Of a stretch of 64,000 nucleotides of DNA, positions 45,213 through 53,387 are shown one piece after another. This stretch comes from Clostridia bacterium (GTDB lineage: Bacteria; Bacillota; Clostridia; Monoglobales; Monoglobaceae). Every line of letters begins with the position of its first letter. The first letter of the stretch is position 1. The notes under the pieces were generated by a model. It made no database searches. It saw nothing but the letters and a program-made list of their open reading frames with translations, and was not told the origin of the DNA. The position numbers were made by a program, and so were the translations under genes. The stretch lies in NCBI GenBank assembly GCA_017546205.1, contig JAFYXJ010000014.1, positions 28,851 through 92,850 on the forward strand, read 5' to 3'.

Positions 45213-45662
45213 ATGCGTTGTTATTATTGCGGTCATTTAGAAAGTAAGGTTGTGGATTCCCGTTCCGCAGAGGACGGTACTGCTATCCGCAGACGGAGAG
45301 AGTGTCTTCAGTGCGGAAAACGGTTTACCACATACGAAAAGATTGAATGTGTACCGATCATTGTAATCAAGAAAGATGGTTCCCGTCAGAGTTATGACAG
45401 AGAAAAACTCCAGCGGGGAATTCTCAATTCCTGTGCAAACCGTCCGGTTCCCCTTGAGGAGATTGATGGTATTCTGGACGGCATTGAGACAGAAATTCAC
45501 AATTCTCTTGCCCGCGAGGTATCCTCGGTGCAGATTGGACAGATGGTTATGGATCGGTTGCGTCTGATTGACGAGGTTGCTTATGTTCGTTTTGCGTCGG
45601 TTTATAAGCAGTTTAAGGATATTGAAAGTTTCAAAGAAGAATTGGAACGCATGAGCCGGTAG
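45213..45662 (+). CDS. nrdR: NrdR, ribonucleotide reductase repressor
   Basis: Zinc- and nucleotide-dependent repressor of ribonucleotide reductase operons. At 149 residues it is the standard size. The zinc ribbon uses Cys3, Cys6, Cys31 and Cys34 (MRCYYCGH and CLQC), and an ATP-cone domain follows ([18 protein letters not shown] through [11 protein letters not shown]). Family NrdR represses nrd genes when dATP is high. No NrdR box was searched for computationally. It stands alone between two strong promoters. The start ATG 45213 has only a weak SD. Confidence 0.97.
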   Translation: MRCYYCGHLESKVVDSRSAEDGTAIRRRRECLQCGKRFTTYEKIECVPIIVIKKDGSRQSYDREKLQRGILNSCANRPVPLEEIDGILDGIETEIHNSLAREVSSVQIGQMVMDRLRLIDEVAYVRFASVYKQFKDIESFKEELERMSR

Positions 45663-45677
45663 CGTTGTAAAAAAGTC

Positions 45678-45706
45678 TTGACAAAATCAGGATTTTATGA
45701 TAAAAT
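45678..45706 (+). promoter_or_regulatory. Promoter of the rimP-nusA-infB operon
   Basis: TTGACA (45678-45683) and TAAAAT (45701-45706), spacer 17 bp, 15 bp after the nrdR stop codon. Confidence 0.88.
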
Positions 45707-45725
45707 CAGTTATGATAGTGAATAT

Positions 45726-45777
45726 GGTGACGAAAGAGTGAGGTCGAGCCTCACTCTTTCTGTTATATTAGGTCACC
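45726..45777 (+). ncRNA. Structured 5' leader of rimP operon
   Basis: The mRNA leader can fold into an outer stem GGTGAC / GTCACC (45726-45731 with 45772-45777). The outer stem encloses a perfect 12-bp hairpin GAAAGAGTGAGG / CCTCACTCTTTC (45732-45743 with 45749-45760). The inner hairpin is followed by TGTTATATTA rather than a clean T tract, so it is a poor terminator. As nusA is in the operon, a NusA-responsive attenuator or processing site is possible (inference). Confidence 0.65.
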
Positions 45778-45804
45778 GACAGACAAAAAACGGAGGTGAA
45801 AAGG

Positions 45805-46269
45805 ATGGCGTATTCCAAGACAGAACAAATCGTACTTGGACTGGCAGAACCGGTTGCGGCATCGGAGGGGGCATACCTTTATGATGTGGAGTATGTAAAA
45901 GAAGGTGGCATCTGGTTTCTTCGTGTATATGTGGATAAAGAAGAAGGTGGCATTTCACTGGATGACTGTGAGGCAATCAGCAGAAAACTCAGCGATGTAC
46001 TGGACAGAGAAGACCCCATTTCCCAGAACTATTATCTGGAGGTTGCCTCTCCCGGCATTGAGCGGAAACTGAAAACGGAAGAACACTTTAACCGATACTT
46101 GGGAGAAACTGTGGATGTTGGTCTTTACAAAGCGGTAAAGGGCAGCAAACAGCTGACAGGTACACTGACGGCGTATGATGGCGAATCCATCACGCTTCTT
46201 GCTGAAGAGGAGGAACTGACACTCTCTTTAAAAGAAACAACCGTGGTGCATCTGCATTTTGATTTTTAG
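45805..46269 (+). CDS. rimP: RimP, 30S ribosome maturation factor
   Basis: Assists 30S subunit assembly. The 154-residue protein has the two-domain RimP pattern: an N-terminal alpha/beta domain with LYDVEYVKEGG and the conserved SPGIERKLKTEEHF linker near residue 88, and a C-terminal SH3-like domain ending in VVHLHFDF. I chose ATG 45805, 8 nt after GGAGG; GTG 45796 lies inside that site. First gene of the rimP-nusA-rnpM-L7Ae-infB-rbfA operon. Confidence 0.95.
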   Translation: MAYSKTEQIVLGLAEPVAASEGAYLYDVEYVKEGGIWFLRVYVDKEEGGISLDDCEAISRKLSDVLDREDPISQNYYLEVASPGIERKLKTEEHFNRYLGETVDVGLYKAVKGSKQLTGTLTAYDGESITLLAEEEELTLSLKETTVVHLHFDF

Positions 46270-46314
46270 TAAAAGAATAAACTTTATGATAGATTGAAAG
46301 GAATGATTAGAAAA

Positions 46315-47376
46315 ATGAGTTCAGAATTGTTTGAATCCTTGGCAATGATTGAAGAGGAAAAAGGAATTAGCCGTGATGTCATTCTGGATGCGTTGGAAAG
46401 CGCTTTGATTTCTGCGTACCGGAAGCATTTTGGCGCAGTACAGGAAATCGGTGTTACCTTTGATGAGGAAACCGGTGCAATCCGTATCATCGGCAGAAAA
46501 ACTGTAGTGGAAGAAGTGGAAAACCACGAGACAGAGATTTCTTTGGACGAGGCAAAACGGATGAATGCCAAATATGACATCGGGGATATTGTTGAATTTG
46601 AGGCAACACCCAAAACCTTTGGCAGAATTGCAGCGCAGACTGCACGTCAGGTTGTATTTCAAAGAGTACATGAGGCGGAGCGGGAAAAAATGGTCAGCGA
46701 ATATTCTGATCGTGAAAACGATATTGCTACTGCAAGAGTTCGCAGAATTGAACGCCGTAACGTCATGCTGGAAATTGAGAATGCAGAATCGGTTCTGATG
46801 CCCAATGAACAAGTGCGTCAGGACAATTACAAAGTTGGAGAACGCTACAAGGTATTTGTGGTTGAGGTTGCAGACTCCGCAAAGGGTGTGCACCTGGTTG
46901 TTTCCCGTTCCCATCCCGGTCTGGTTCGTAAACTTCTGGAACTGGAAGTTCCTGAAATTGAAGAAGGAATCATCGAAATCAAATCCTTGTCCAGAGAGGC
47001 AGGGTCCAGAAGTAAAATTGCTGTACACTCTACCAAAGAAAATGTAGATCCGGTGGGCACCTGTATCGGCCCCAAAGGTATGCGTGTACAGGAAGTTATC
47101 CGTGAACTGCGCGGTGAGAAAATTGACATTATCCGTTATAGTGAGAATCCGGCAGAATATGTATCCAATGCATTAAGCCCGGCAGATGTTCTTTCTATTG
47201 AGGTGGATGAGGATAATCATATCTGTAAAGTTGTAGTTCCGGACGACCAACTTTCTCTGGCAATCGGAAGAGAAGGACAGAATGTGCGTCTGGCTGCAAG
47301 ACTGACCGGGTGGAAAATTGATCTGACCTCTGCATCAAAAGCAGAGCCGGCAGTTCATGAGGAAGAGGAAGCATGA
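46315..47376 (+). CDS. nusA: NusA, transcription elongation/termination factor
   Basis: Binds RNA polymerase and nascent RNA, affecting pausing and termination. The 353-residue protein has the N-terminal polymerase-binding domain ([19 protein letters not shown]), an S1 domain around residues 133-200 and two KH domains ([15 protein letters not shown] and [18 protein letters not shown]). It lacks the C-terminal acidic repeats of E. coli, as usual in Firmicutes. I chose ATG 46315 by family alignment of the first residues; TTG 46294 and ATG 46303 are in frame but overlap the SD. The stop overlaps the next gene. Confidence 0.97.
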   Translation: MSSELFESLAMIEEEKGISRDVILDALESALISAYRKHFGAVQEIGVTFDEETGAIRIIGRKTVVEEVENHETEISLDEAKRMNAKYDIGDIVEFEATPKTFGRIAAQTARQVVFQRVHEAEREKMVSEYSDRENDIATARVRRIERRNVMLEIENAESVLMPNEQVRQDNYKVGERYKVFVVEVADSAKGVHLVVSRSHPGLVRKLLELEVPEIEEGIIEIKSLSREAGSRSKIAVHSTKENVDPVGTCIGPKGMRVQEVIRELRGEKIDIIRYSENPAEYVSNALSPADVLSIEVDEDNHICKVVVPDDQLSLAIGREGQNVRLAARLTGWKIDLTSASKAEPAVHEEEEA

Positions 47377-47630
47377 CACCCCTCAGAATGTGTACCGTAT
47401 GTCGAGAGCGCAAAGAAAAGAAAGATTTGATACGAATTGTATGCAATAAAGAAACCGGGATTGCGATTGACCGGAAAGGCAATCTTTCCGGAAGAGGAGC
47501 ATATCTTTGCAGAACGGAAGAGTGTGTGAGTCAGGCGCAAAAACGAAAAGTGCTGGAACGCACATTTTCCCGTGCTGTAGAAGCCGGTGTGTATGAAGCT
47601 TTGCAAGAGGAGTTAAACTATGAATCCTAA
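47373..47630 (+). CDS. rnpM: YlxR family RNA-binding protein (RnpM)
   Basis: An 85-residue DUF448 protein. The family is reported to bind RNase P RNA and modulate the enzyme in B. subtilis, hence the name RnpM. It has the hallmark start MCTVCRERKEKKDLIRIV and the segment GRGAYLCRTEECV. Overlaps nusA by 4 bp and the following L7Ae gene by 11 bp, so the four genes are tightly coupled. Confidence 0.93.
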   Translation: MTPLRMCTVCRERKEKKDLIRIVCNKETGIAIDRKGNLSGRGAYLCRTEECVSQAQKRKVLERTFSRAVEAGVYEALQEELNYES

Positions 47631-47937
47631 ATTTTGGGGAATGCTTTCCCTTGCGATGCGTGCAGGCAAACTTGCCGTGGGAGAAGATAAGGCAACCGAG
47701 GCTACCAGAGGGGGAAAAGCATGCCTTTTAATTCTCTCTCAAGATGCAGGAAATAATACCGAAAAAAAGGTAACCGATATGGCGGCTTTCCGGAATATAC
47801 CGATTCTCAGACCGGCAGATCGAGTTCGAATCGGGCAGGCAATCGGAAAAGAGTTTGCCGTGGCGTTAGCTGTTACCGACGCCGGGTTTGCAGAGCAACT
47901 TTCTTTGCTTTTTTCTCAGGAAACAGAAAATGAATAG
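47620..47937 (+). CDS. L7Ae/YlxQ family ribosomal-protein-like RNA-binding protein
   Basis: A 105-residue protein of the L7Ae/L30e/S12e/Gadd45 family (B. subtilis YlxQ, named RplGA in places). The fold is recognised from [21 protein letters not shown] and the [17 protein letters not shown] segment. It probably binds a kink-turn RNA. Start ATG 47620 overlaps rnpM, with SD AGAGG inside that gene. Confidence 0.88.
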   Translation: MNPKFWGMLSLAMRAGKLAVGEDKATEATRGGKACLLILSQDAGNNTEKKVTDMAAFRNIPILRPADRVRIGQAIGKEFAVALAVTDAGFAEQLSLLFSQETENE

Positions 47938-47948
47938 GAGGAAATTGT

Positions 47949-50216
47949 ATGGAAAAAATCAGAGCGTATGAGCTTTCCAAAGCCTTTGGATTTCCCAGTA
48001 AGGAAATCGTCAAGGTTTTGCATGACTATAATGTATCCACCAAAAACCACATGAGTGCCCTTACTGAAGACGAGCTGAATGTGATTTTTGAATACTACAC
48101 CCAGAAGAATCAGGTGGCGGACTTCTCTATGTATGAAGAAGTCAAGAAGAAACAGGAAGAACCCACTCCCAAAGAGGAGAAGTCAGGTGAAGGTGCGGTG
48201 CAGGAAGAGGCTGAGGTACAGCCTGTTGAGATTGGACGGAAAACGCGAATTGTAGATACCCGTGTCAATACTGTTGACCTTGACAGAATGGATGAAGAAA
48301 AACTGGAAGAACTGATTCCTGAAAATGTCAAAGGTGCAGAGGGCAATAAAAAGCAAAAAATCAATCAGAAGAAGAAACAAAACGGAAAACCTCAGGGTAC
48401 CAAGAATAAACCCAATCCGGAGGATCTTCTGAAAAAGACTGAAAAGAAAAAGGAAAAGGTTGAAAAACCCCATGTTCTGATCCCAGATGCAATCACCGTA
48501 GGTGAATTGGCAGAAAGAATGAAGAAACCGGTTACCGAGGTTATTAAAAAATTGATGCTGCTTGGTATTATGGCGTCGGTAAATGAAACATTGGATTTTG
48601 ATACTGCATCTTTGATTGCAGAAGAGCTGGGTTGTACCTTTGAAAAGGAAATCATTCTTACCGATGAGGAAAAACTGTTCAAAGATGTTGAAGATGAACC
48701 CGAAACCCTGAAACCCCGTTCTCCGGTGGTTGTGGTTATGGGTCACGTTGACCATGGCAAAACATCGCTTCTGGATACCATCCGCAACAGTAATGTAACC
48801 GAGGGTGAGTTTGGCGGAATTACACAGCACATCGGTGCACACCGTGTGCGTGTCAATGATAAGAAAATTACCTTTTTGGATACCCCCGGACATGAGGCGT
48901 TTACTGCTATGCGTGCCCGTGGTGCGTTGGTAACCGATATTGCGATTCTGGTGGTTGCCGCCGATGATGGTATTATGCCCCAGACTATTGAGGCAATCAA
49001 CCATGCCCGTGCGGCAGAGGTTGCTATCATTGTTGCCATCAATAAAATTGATAAAGAAAGTGCAAATCCTGACAGAGTTCGTCAGGAACTGACCGAGCAT
49101 GGTCTGGTTCCCGAAGAGTGGGGCGGGGACACCATCTGTGTAGAAGTTTCCGCAAAACAGGGAACCAACGTCGATCAACTCCTTGAAATGGTACTTCTGG
49201 TAGCAGAAATGAAAGAACTGAAGGCCAATCCCGACCGTGCCGCAAAAGGTACTGTCATTGAGGCTCAATTGGATAAGGGAAGAGGTCCTGTCGCAACGGT
49301 TCTGGTACAGAAAGGTACCCTCCGTGTAGGGGATATTGTGGTGGCTGGTACCGCAGTAGGCCGTGTAAGAGCCATGAATGACGACAAAGGAAAGGCTGTC
49401 AAGAAAGCAGGTCCTTCCATTCCGGTTGAGATTCTTGGCCTTTCTGAGGTTCCTGAGGGCGGAGATGTTTTCTATGCAGTTGATGACGAAAGAAAAGCCC
49501 GTGAAGTCGTCGAGGCAAGAAAGTTCAAAGAAAAGCAGGAGAAACAGCAGAAAGCAAATACCATTTCTCTGGATAACCTCTTTGAGCACATTGAAGCCGG
49601 TAAAGTCAAAGACTTGAATATCATTGTGAAAGCAGATGTACAAGGTAGCGTGGAGGCTGTTCGTCAGTCTATGGAAAGAATCGGCAATGAGGAAGTTCGC
49701 GTTAAGGTTATTCATGGTGCGGTAGGTGCGATCAATGAGTCAGATATTATGCTGGCGTCTGCATCCAACGCAATCATTGTCGGATTTAACGTCCGTCCTA
49801 CTTCCGGTGCTGTCAGCGCGGCAGAGGATGCCGAGGTAGACATGCGGATGTACCGTGTCATCTATGATGCCATTGAAGATATTGAGAAGGCAATGAAAGG
49901 TATGCTTGCACCTACCTTCCGCGAGGTTGTTTGCGGTCATGTGGAAATTCGTACCACCTTTAAGGTTTCCGGCGTGGGAACTATCGGCGGTGCCTATGTT
50001 CAGGACGGTAAAATTATGCGGAATTCTCTGGTGCGTGTTGTCCGTGACGGCATTGTTATCCATGAGGGAGAACTGGGTTCCTTGAAGCGGTTTAAGGATG
50101 ACGCCAAGGAAGTTGCCGCAGGCTATGAGTGTGGTCTCAGTATTGACAAATTTAATGATATCAAGGAAGGCGATATCATTGAGGTGTATAAAATGGAGCA
50201 GGTTGAGGTAGAGTAA
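47949..50216 (+). CDS. infB: Translation initiation factor IF-2
   Basis: GTPase that brings fMet-tRNA to the 30S subunit. The 755 residues include an N-terminal IF2_N helical motif ([20 protein letters not shown]), a long charged, lysine-rich linker (about 70-165) and a second IF2_N ([14 protein letters not shown]). The G domain has GHVDHGKTS near residue 265, DTPGHEAF and NKID, followed by domains II-IV with [18 protein letters not shown]. rbfA follows after 23 bp. Confidence 0.98.
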   Translation: MEKIRAYELSKAFGFPSKEIVKVLHDYNVSTKNHMSALTEDELNVIFEYYTQKNQVADFSMYEEVKKKQEEPTPKEEKSGEGAVQEEAEVQPVEIGRKTRIVDTRVNTVDLDRMDEEKLEELIPENVKGAEGNKKQKINQKKKQNGKPQGTKNKPNPEDLLKKTEKKKEKVEKPHVLIPDAITVGELAERMKKPVTEVIKKLMLLGIMASVNETLDFDTASLIAEELGCTFEKEIILTDEEKLFKDVEDEPETLKPRSPVVVVMGHVDHGKTSLLDTIRNSNVTEGEFGGITQHIGAHRVRVNDKKITFLDTPGHEAFTAMRARGALVTDIAILVVAADDGIMPQTIEAINHARAAEVAIIVAINKIDKESANPDRVRQELTEHGLVPEEWGGDTICVEVSAKQGTNVDQLLEMVLLVAEMKELKANPDRAAKGTVIEAQLDKGRGPVATVLVQKGTLRVGDIVVAGTAVGRVRAMNDDKGKAVKKAGPSIPVEILGLSEVPEGGDVFYAVDDERKAREVVEARKFKEKQEKQQKANTISLDNLFEHIEAGKVKDLNIIVKADVQGSVEAVRQSMERIGNEEVRVKVIHGAVGAINESDIMLASASNAIIVGFNVRPTSGAVSAAEDAEVDMRMYRVIYDAIEDIEKAMKGMLAPTFREVVCGHVEIRTTFKVSGVGTIGGAYVQDGKIMRNSLVRVVRDGIVIHEGELGSLKRFKDDAKEVAAGYECGLSIDKFNDIKEGDIIEVYKMEQVEVE

Positions 50217-50239
50217 CAGCCAAAGGAAGGGAAAAGAAT

Positions 50240-50578
50240 ATGGCAAATTACAGCAGAACCGACCGGATTTCTGAAGAAGTTAAGCGTGAACTCAGTGCAG
50301 TGATCCGAGACCTGAAAGACCCCAGACTGCCTGCTATGGTTTCGGTAGTGGCAGTACAGGTAACCAAAGATTTGAAGTTTGCAAAAGCGCATATCAGTAT
50401 GATGGGAGATGAAAAGGCGAAGAAAGACGGCTTTGCCGCATTGAAAAGTGCAGCCGGATTTATTCGCAAGGAAATCGGACATCGTCTGAATCTGAGAAAT
50501 ACGCCGGAATTTACCTTTGTGGAGGATGATTCTATTGCGTATGGTGCGCACATCAACGAACTTTTAAGGGGATTATAG
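50240..50578 (+). CDS. rbfA: RbfA, ribosome-binding factor A
   Basis: Cold-shock-linked 30S maturation factor. The 112-residue protein has the single KH-type fold typical of the family, with RTDRISEEVKRELSAVI at the start and the RKEIGHRLNLRNTPEFTFVED C-terminal half with the Ala-kink region. SD AAAGGAAGGG. Only 1 bp separates its stop from nrnA. Confidence 0.95.
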   Translation: MANYSRTDRISEEVKRELSAVIRDLKDPRLPAMVSVVAVQVTKDLKFAKAHISMMGDEKAKKDGFAALKSAAGFIRKEIGHRLNLRNTPEFTFVEDDSIAYGAHINELLRGL

Positions 50579-50579
50579 T

Positions 50580-51536
50580 ATGTTTGAGACAATCATTCCC
50601 CAATTGAATCGTGGGGAAAAGGTGGGCATTTTTGCCCACCAAAGCCCTGACGGAGATGCCATGGGCAGTGCGTATTCTTTGAAATTGGTATTGCAATCCA
50701 TGGGCAAGGAAGCGGAAGTTTTTCTTCTTCCCAACCATGATGCCATGGCATATCCCTTGATAAAAGGGAAAGAACCCACCGGACTTTGCGTGGGAGACTG
50801 TGACCTTTTGGTTGCCGTTGACTGTGCAGATGCCAGACGGTTGGGAGATTATCAGGAAATTTTTACAGCACATCAGAATACGGTTGCGATTGACCATCAT
50901 ATTACGCATCAACCTTTTGCAAAACAAAGGGTTGTTGCAGATATTTCCTCAACTTGTGAATTGATGACAGTCTTATATGAGGAAATGGGGGTTCCTGTCA
51001 CAAAGGATGTGGCAATCAATCTTTATACCGGGATAGTTTGCGACACGGGGAATTTTAAATATTCTTCCGTAACACCGGATACCATGCATAGAGCTGCACA
51101 TTTGATTGAGAAGGGGATTGATTTTGCCGGCATTTCCAAGGCAGTATTCAATACCAAACCCCGTGCGTATTATGGTTTGATGCGAAAAGCACTGGACCGT
51201 CTGCAATTTTACATGGATGGAAAAGTGTGTGTTTTGTGGCTGTCTCAACAAGATTTTGAGGAAGCAGAAATTGACGAAAGTATGGCGACGGGAATTGTAA
51301 CTCTGCCTACCGGAATTGAGGGGGTAGAGGTCGGGGTTTACATCCGCAAACGAAGCGAGGACGAGTTTAAAATCAGTCTGCGCAGCAACCGGATTGTGGA
51401 TGTGGCTGAGATTGCAATGGTGTTTGGCGGCGGCGGTCATATCAGAGCCGCCGGATACAGTGCGTTCCATGAGGATGTGGAAACTGTGTTTTCCCGTTTA
51501 TTGCAACAAATTGAAAAACGACTGGGTGCGGAGTGA
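50580..51536 (+). CDS. nrnA: NrnA-like DHH phosphoesterase
   Basis: Bifunctional oligoribonuclease and pAp phosphatase family, 318 residues. The metal motifs are HQSPDGDAMGS near residue 20, VDCAD, the DHH motif IDHHITH near 104 and DTGNFKYSS. The DHHA1 domain ends with GGGGHIRAAGYS near residue 283. In B. subtilis NrnA degrades nanoRNA and 3',5'-pAp. It lies in the order rbfA-nrnA-truB-ribF, common in Firmicutes. The stop codon overlaps the truB leader. Confidence 0.95.
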   Translation: MFETIIPQLNRGEKVGIFAHQSPDGDAMGSAYSLKLVLQSMGKEAEVFLLPNHDAMAYPLIKGKEPTGLCVGDCDLLVAVDCADARRLGDYQEIFTAHQNTVAIDHHITHQPFAKQRVVADISSTCELMTVLYEEMGVPVTKDVAINLYTGIVCDTGNFKYSSVTPDTMHRAAHLIEKGIDFAGISKAVFNTKPRAYYGLMRKALDRLQFYMDGKVCVLWLSQQDFEEAEIDESMATGIVTLPTGIEGVEVGVYIRKRSEDEFKISLRSNRIVDVAEIAMVFGGGGHIRAAGYSAFHEDVETVFSRLLQQIEKRLGAE

Positions 51537-51538
51537 GT

Positions 51539-52411
51539 ATGGACGGAATCATCAATATCAATAAGCCGGCGGGGTTTACCTCCCATGATGTAGTGGCGAA
51601 ACTTCGGGGCATTTTGAAGACAAAAAAAATCGGGCATACCGGCACTTTGGATCCGGATGCGGTTGGCGTGTTACCCATATGTGTGGGTAAGGCCACCAAG
51701 GTTGCGGACATGTTGACTGCGACGGAGAAGGAATATATTGCCGAAATGACCTTGGGCAGTAAAACAGATACCCAGGATGCATCCGGAACGGTACTTGCTA
51801 CAGCCCCTGTGACAGTAGAGGAAGATGATATCCGTAAAGTGTTGGAATCTTTTTTGGGAGAAGGTCAACAGATACCGCCGATGTATTCTGCAATCAAGCA
51901 GGACGGGAAGAAACTGTACGAACTTGCCAGAAAAGGGATTGAGGTTGAGCGTCAACCCAGACCAATTACTATCTATGGGATAGAGTTCCTTTGGTTTCAT
52001 CCGGAAGAAAAGAAATGTAAATTCCGTGTGGCATGCTCCAAAGGAACTTATATCCGTACTCTTTGTCAGGATATAGGAGATGCTTTGGGGTGCTTTGCTC
52101 ATATGTCGGCACTTTGCCGAAGTCAGTCCGGGAGATTTTATCTGGACGATGCGTACACGCTGGATGCAATTGCATCCATGGTTGAGGCAGAAAACTTTTC
52201 TTTTCTGACTCCAGTGGACAAGGTGTTTGAAGAACTTCCGCCATTGTATCTTTCCAAAAGGAAAGCGGACTTGATGTGTCATGGTGTGCAGGTGCGTACA
52301 CCGGGCATCTGTGAGGGAACAGTCTATCGTATTTATCGTGAATCGGGAGAGTTTTTAAGCATCTCCCTTGCACAGGATGGTATGCTGAAAATGCAGAAGA
52401 CTTTTTATTAG
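51539..52411 (+). CDS. truB: TruB, tRNA pseudouridine-55 synthase
   Basis: Makes pseudouridine 55 in the T loop of tRNAs. The 290-residue protein starts INKPAGFTSHDVV and has the catalytic Asp38 in HTGTLDPDAVGVLP, then the CSKGTYIRTLCQDIG motif and a C-terminal PUA-like domain. I prefer ATG 51539, 5-6 nt after CGGAG, to GTG 51533. Starts 2 bp after the nrnA stop. Confidence 0.95.
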   Translation: MDGIININKPAGFTSHDVVAKLRGILKTKKIGHTGTLDPDAVGVLPICVGKATKVADMLTATEKEYIAEMTLGSKTDTQDASGTVLATAPVTVEEDDIRKVLESFLGEGQQIPPMYSAIKQDGKKLYELARKGIEVERQPRPITIYGIEFLWFHPEEKKCKFRVACSKGTYIRTLCQDIGDALGCFAHMSALCRSQSGRFYLDDAYTLDAIASMVEAENFSFLTPVDKVFEELPPLYLSKRKADLMCHGVQVRTPGICEGTVYRIYRESGEFLSISLAQDGMLKMQKTFY

Positions 52412-52426
52412 TTGAAGGTGAATGGT

Positions 52427-53353
52427 ATGCAGGTGTATCGGAATGAGGATTCCAACCAAAGTTTATATTTGACGCCCATTCTCACGCAAGGAAGTGCTGT
52501 TGCCCTTGGCGGTTTTGATGCTATGCATATCGGACATGAGGCAATCATTCGTATGGTAGTGGAACAAGCCCAAAAGGATGGATTGACCTCGGTGGTTTAT
52601 CTGTTTAGAAACCAGCCCCGTTCTGTTATTACCGGCGAACCATCTCCTAATGTATGTACTTTTGACAAACGATTGGAGATTCTGGAGTCATGGGGTGTAG
52701 ATGCGGTGGTTGCAGAATGGTTTACCCCTGCATACAGGACGATTGATCCGGAAACCTTTGTCAAAGGATACTTAAAGAATTGGCTTTGTGCAGAATTTGT
52801 AGCCGCAGGCTACGATTACCGATTCGGTGAAAAAGGAATCGGCGATGTGAAACTTTTGAAAACATTGTGTGAACAGGAACGGATTGCAGTACATGAACAA
52901 GCTCCGGTAACAATAGATGCGACGGCTGTTTCCAGTACCCGAATTCGGGAACTTCTGGAAAAAGGAAATCTTTTAGAGGCAAAAGCCTGTCTGGGCAGAG
53001 ATTTTTCTGTTTGCGGAACGGTGATTCACGGGAATCATCTGGGGAGAACCATTGGGTTCCCCACAGCAAACATAGCATATCCGGACGAACTGGTTTTGCC
53101 TAAAGCAGGCGTTTACCGGACCGATACCCGGGTAGAGGGGAATTGGCATTCTTCTATTACCCATTTCGGGAACCGTCCAACTGTAAAGGATTCAGAACTT
53201 CGTCTGGAAACACATATCTTGGACTTTCAGGGGGATTTGTACGGTAGAGAAATAGAAATCCGTTTTTGTGAATACTTAAGAGAAATTAAAAAGTTCCCCA
53301 CCTTGGAGGAACTGAAAGCGCAATTAAATGAAGACAAAAAGAAGGTTGAATGA
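52427..53353 (+). CDS. ribF: RibF, riboflavin kinase / FAD synthetase
   Basis: Bifunctional enzyme converting riboflavin to FMN and FAD. The 308-residue protein has an N-terminal adenylyltransferase domain with the HxGH motif in GGFDAMHIGHEA near residue 27, followed by SSTRIRELL near 171. The kinase domain has GRTIGFPTANI and NRPTVKDSELRLETHILDF. The start of the first motif departs from the usual GxFDGVHxGH by an Ala for Gly. I chose ATG 52427, 6 nt after AAGGTG. Last gene of the rimP transcript. Confidence 0.95.
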   Translation: MQVYRNEDSNQSLYLTPILTQGSAVALGGFDAMHIGHEAIIRMVVEQAQKDGLTSVVYLFRNQPRSVITGEPSPNVCTFDKRLEILESWGVDAVVAEWFTPAYRTIDPETFVKGYLKNWLCAEFVAAGYDYRFGEKGIGDVKLLKTLCEQERIAVHEQAPVTIDATAVSSTRIRELLEKGNLLEAKACLGRDFSVCGTVIHGNHLGRTIGFPTANIAYPDELVLPKAGVYRTDTRVEGNWHSSITHFGNRPTVKDSELRLETHILDFQGDLYGREIEIRFCEYLREIKKFPTLEELKAQLNEDKKKVE

Positions 53354-53386
53354 TACTGGACTTGTCCATACATTCAACCTTCTTTT
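53337..53386. terminator. Bidirectional terminator, ribF / NAGPA-SLH gene
   Basis: A 16-bp perfect stem AAAAGAAGGTTGAATG / CATTCAACCTTCTTTT (53337-53352 with 53371-53386) capped by an inner hairpin TGGAC/GTCCA. A and T runs border both sides; it includes the end of ribF. Confidence 0.93.
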
Positions 53387-53387
53387 G

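Noticed and set aside
48183..49715. A 510-codon minus-strand open frame opposite infB.
   Set aside because: Shadow of the infB codon pattern; unusually rich in Phe, Asn and Cys and with no domain.
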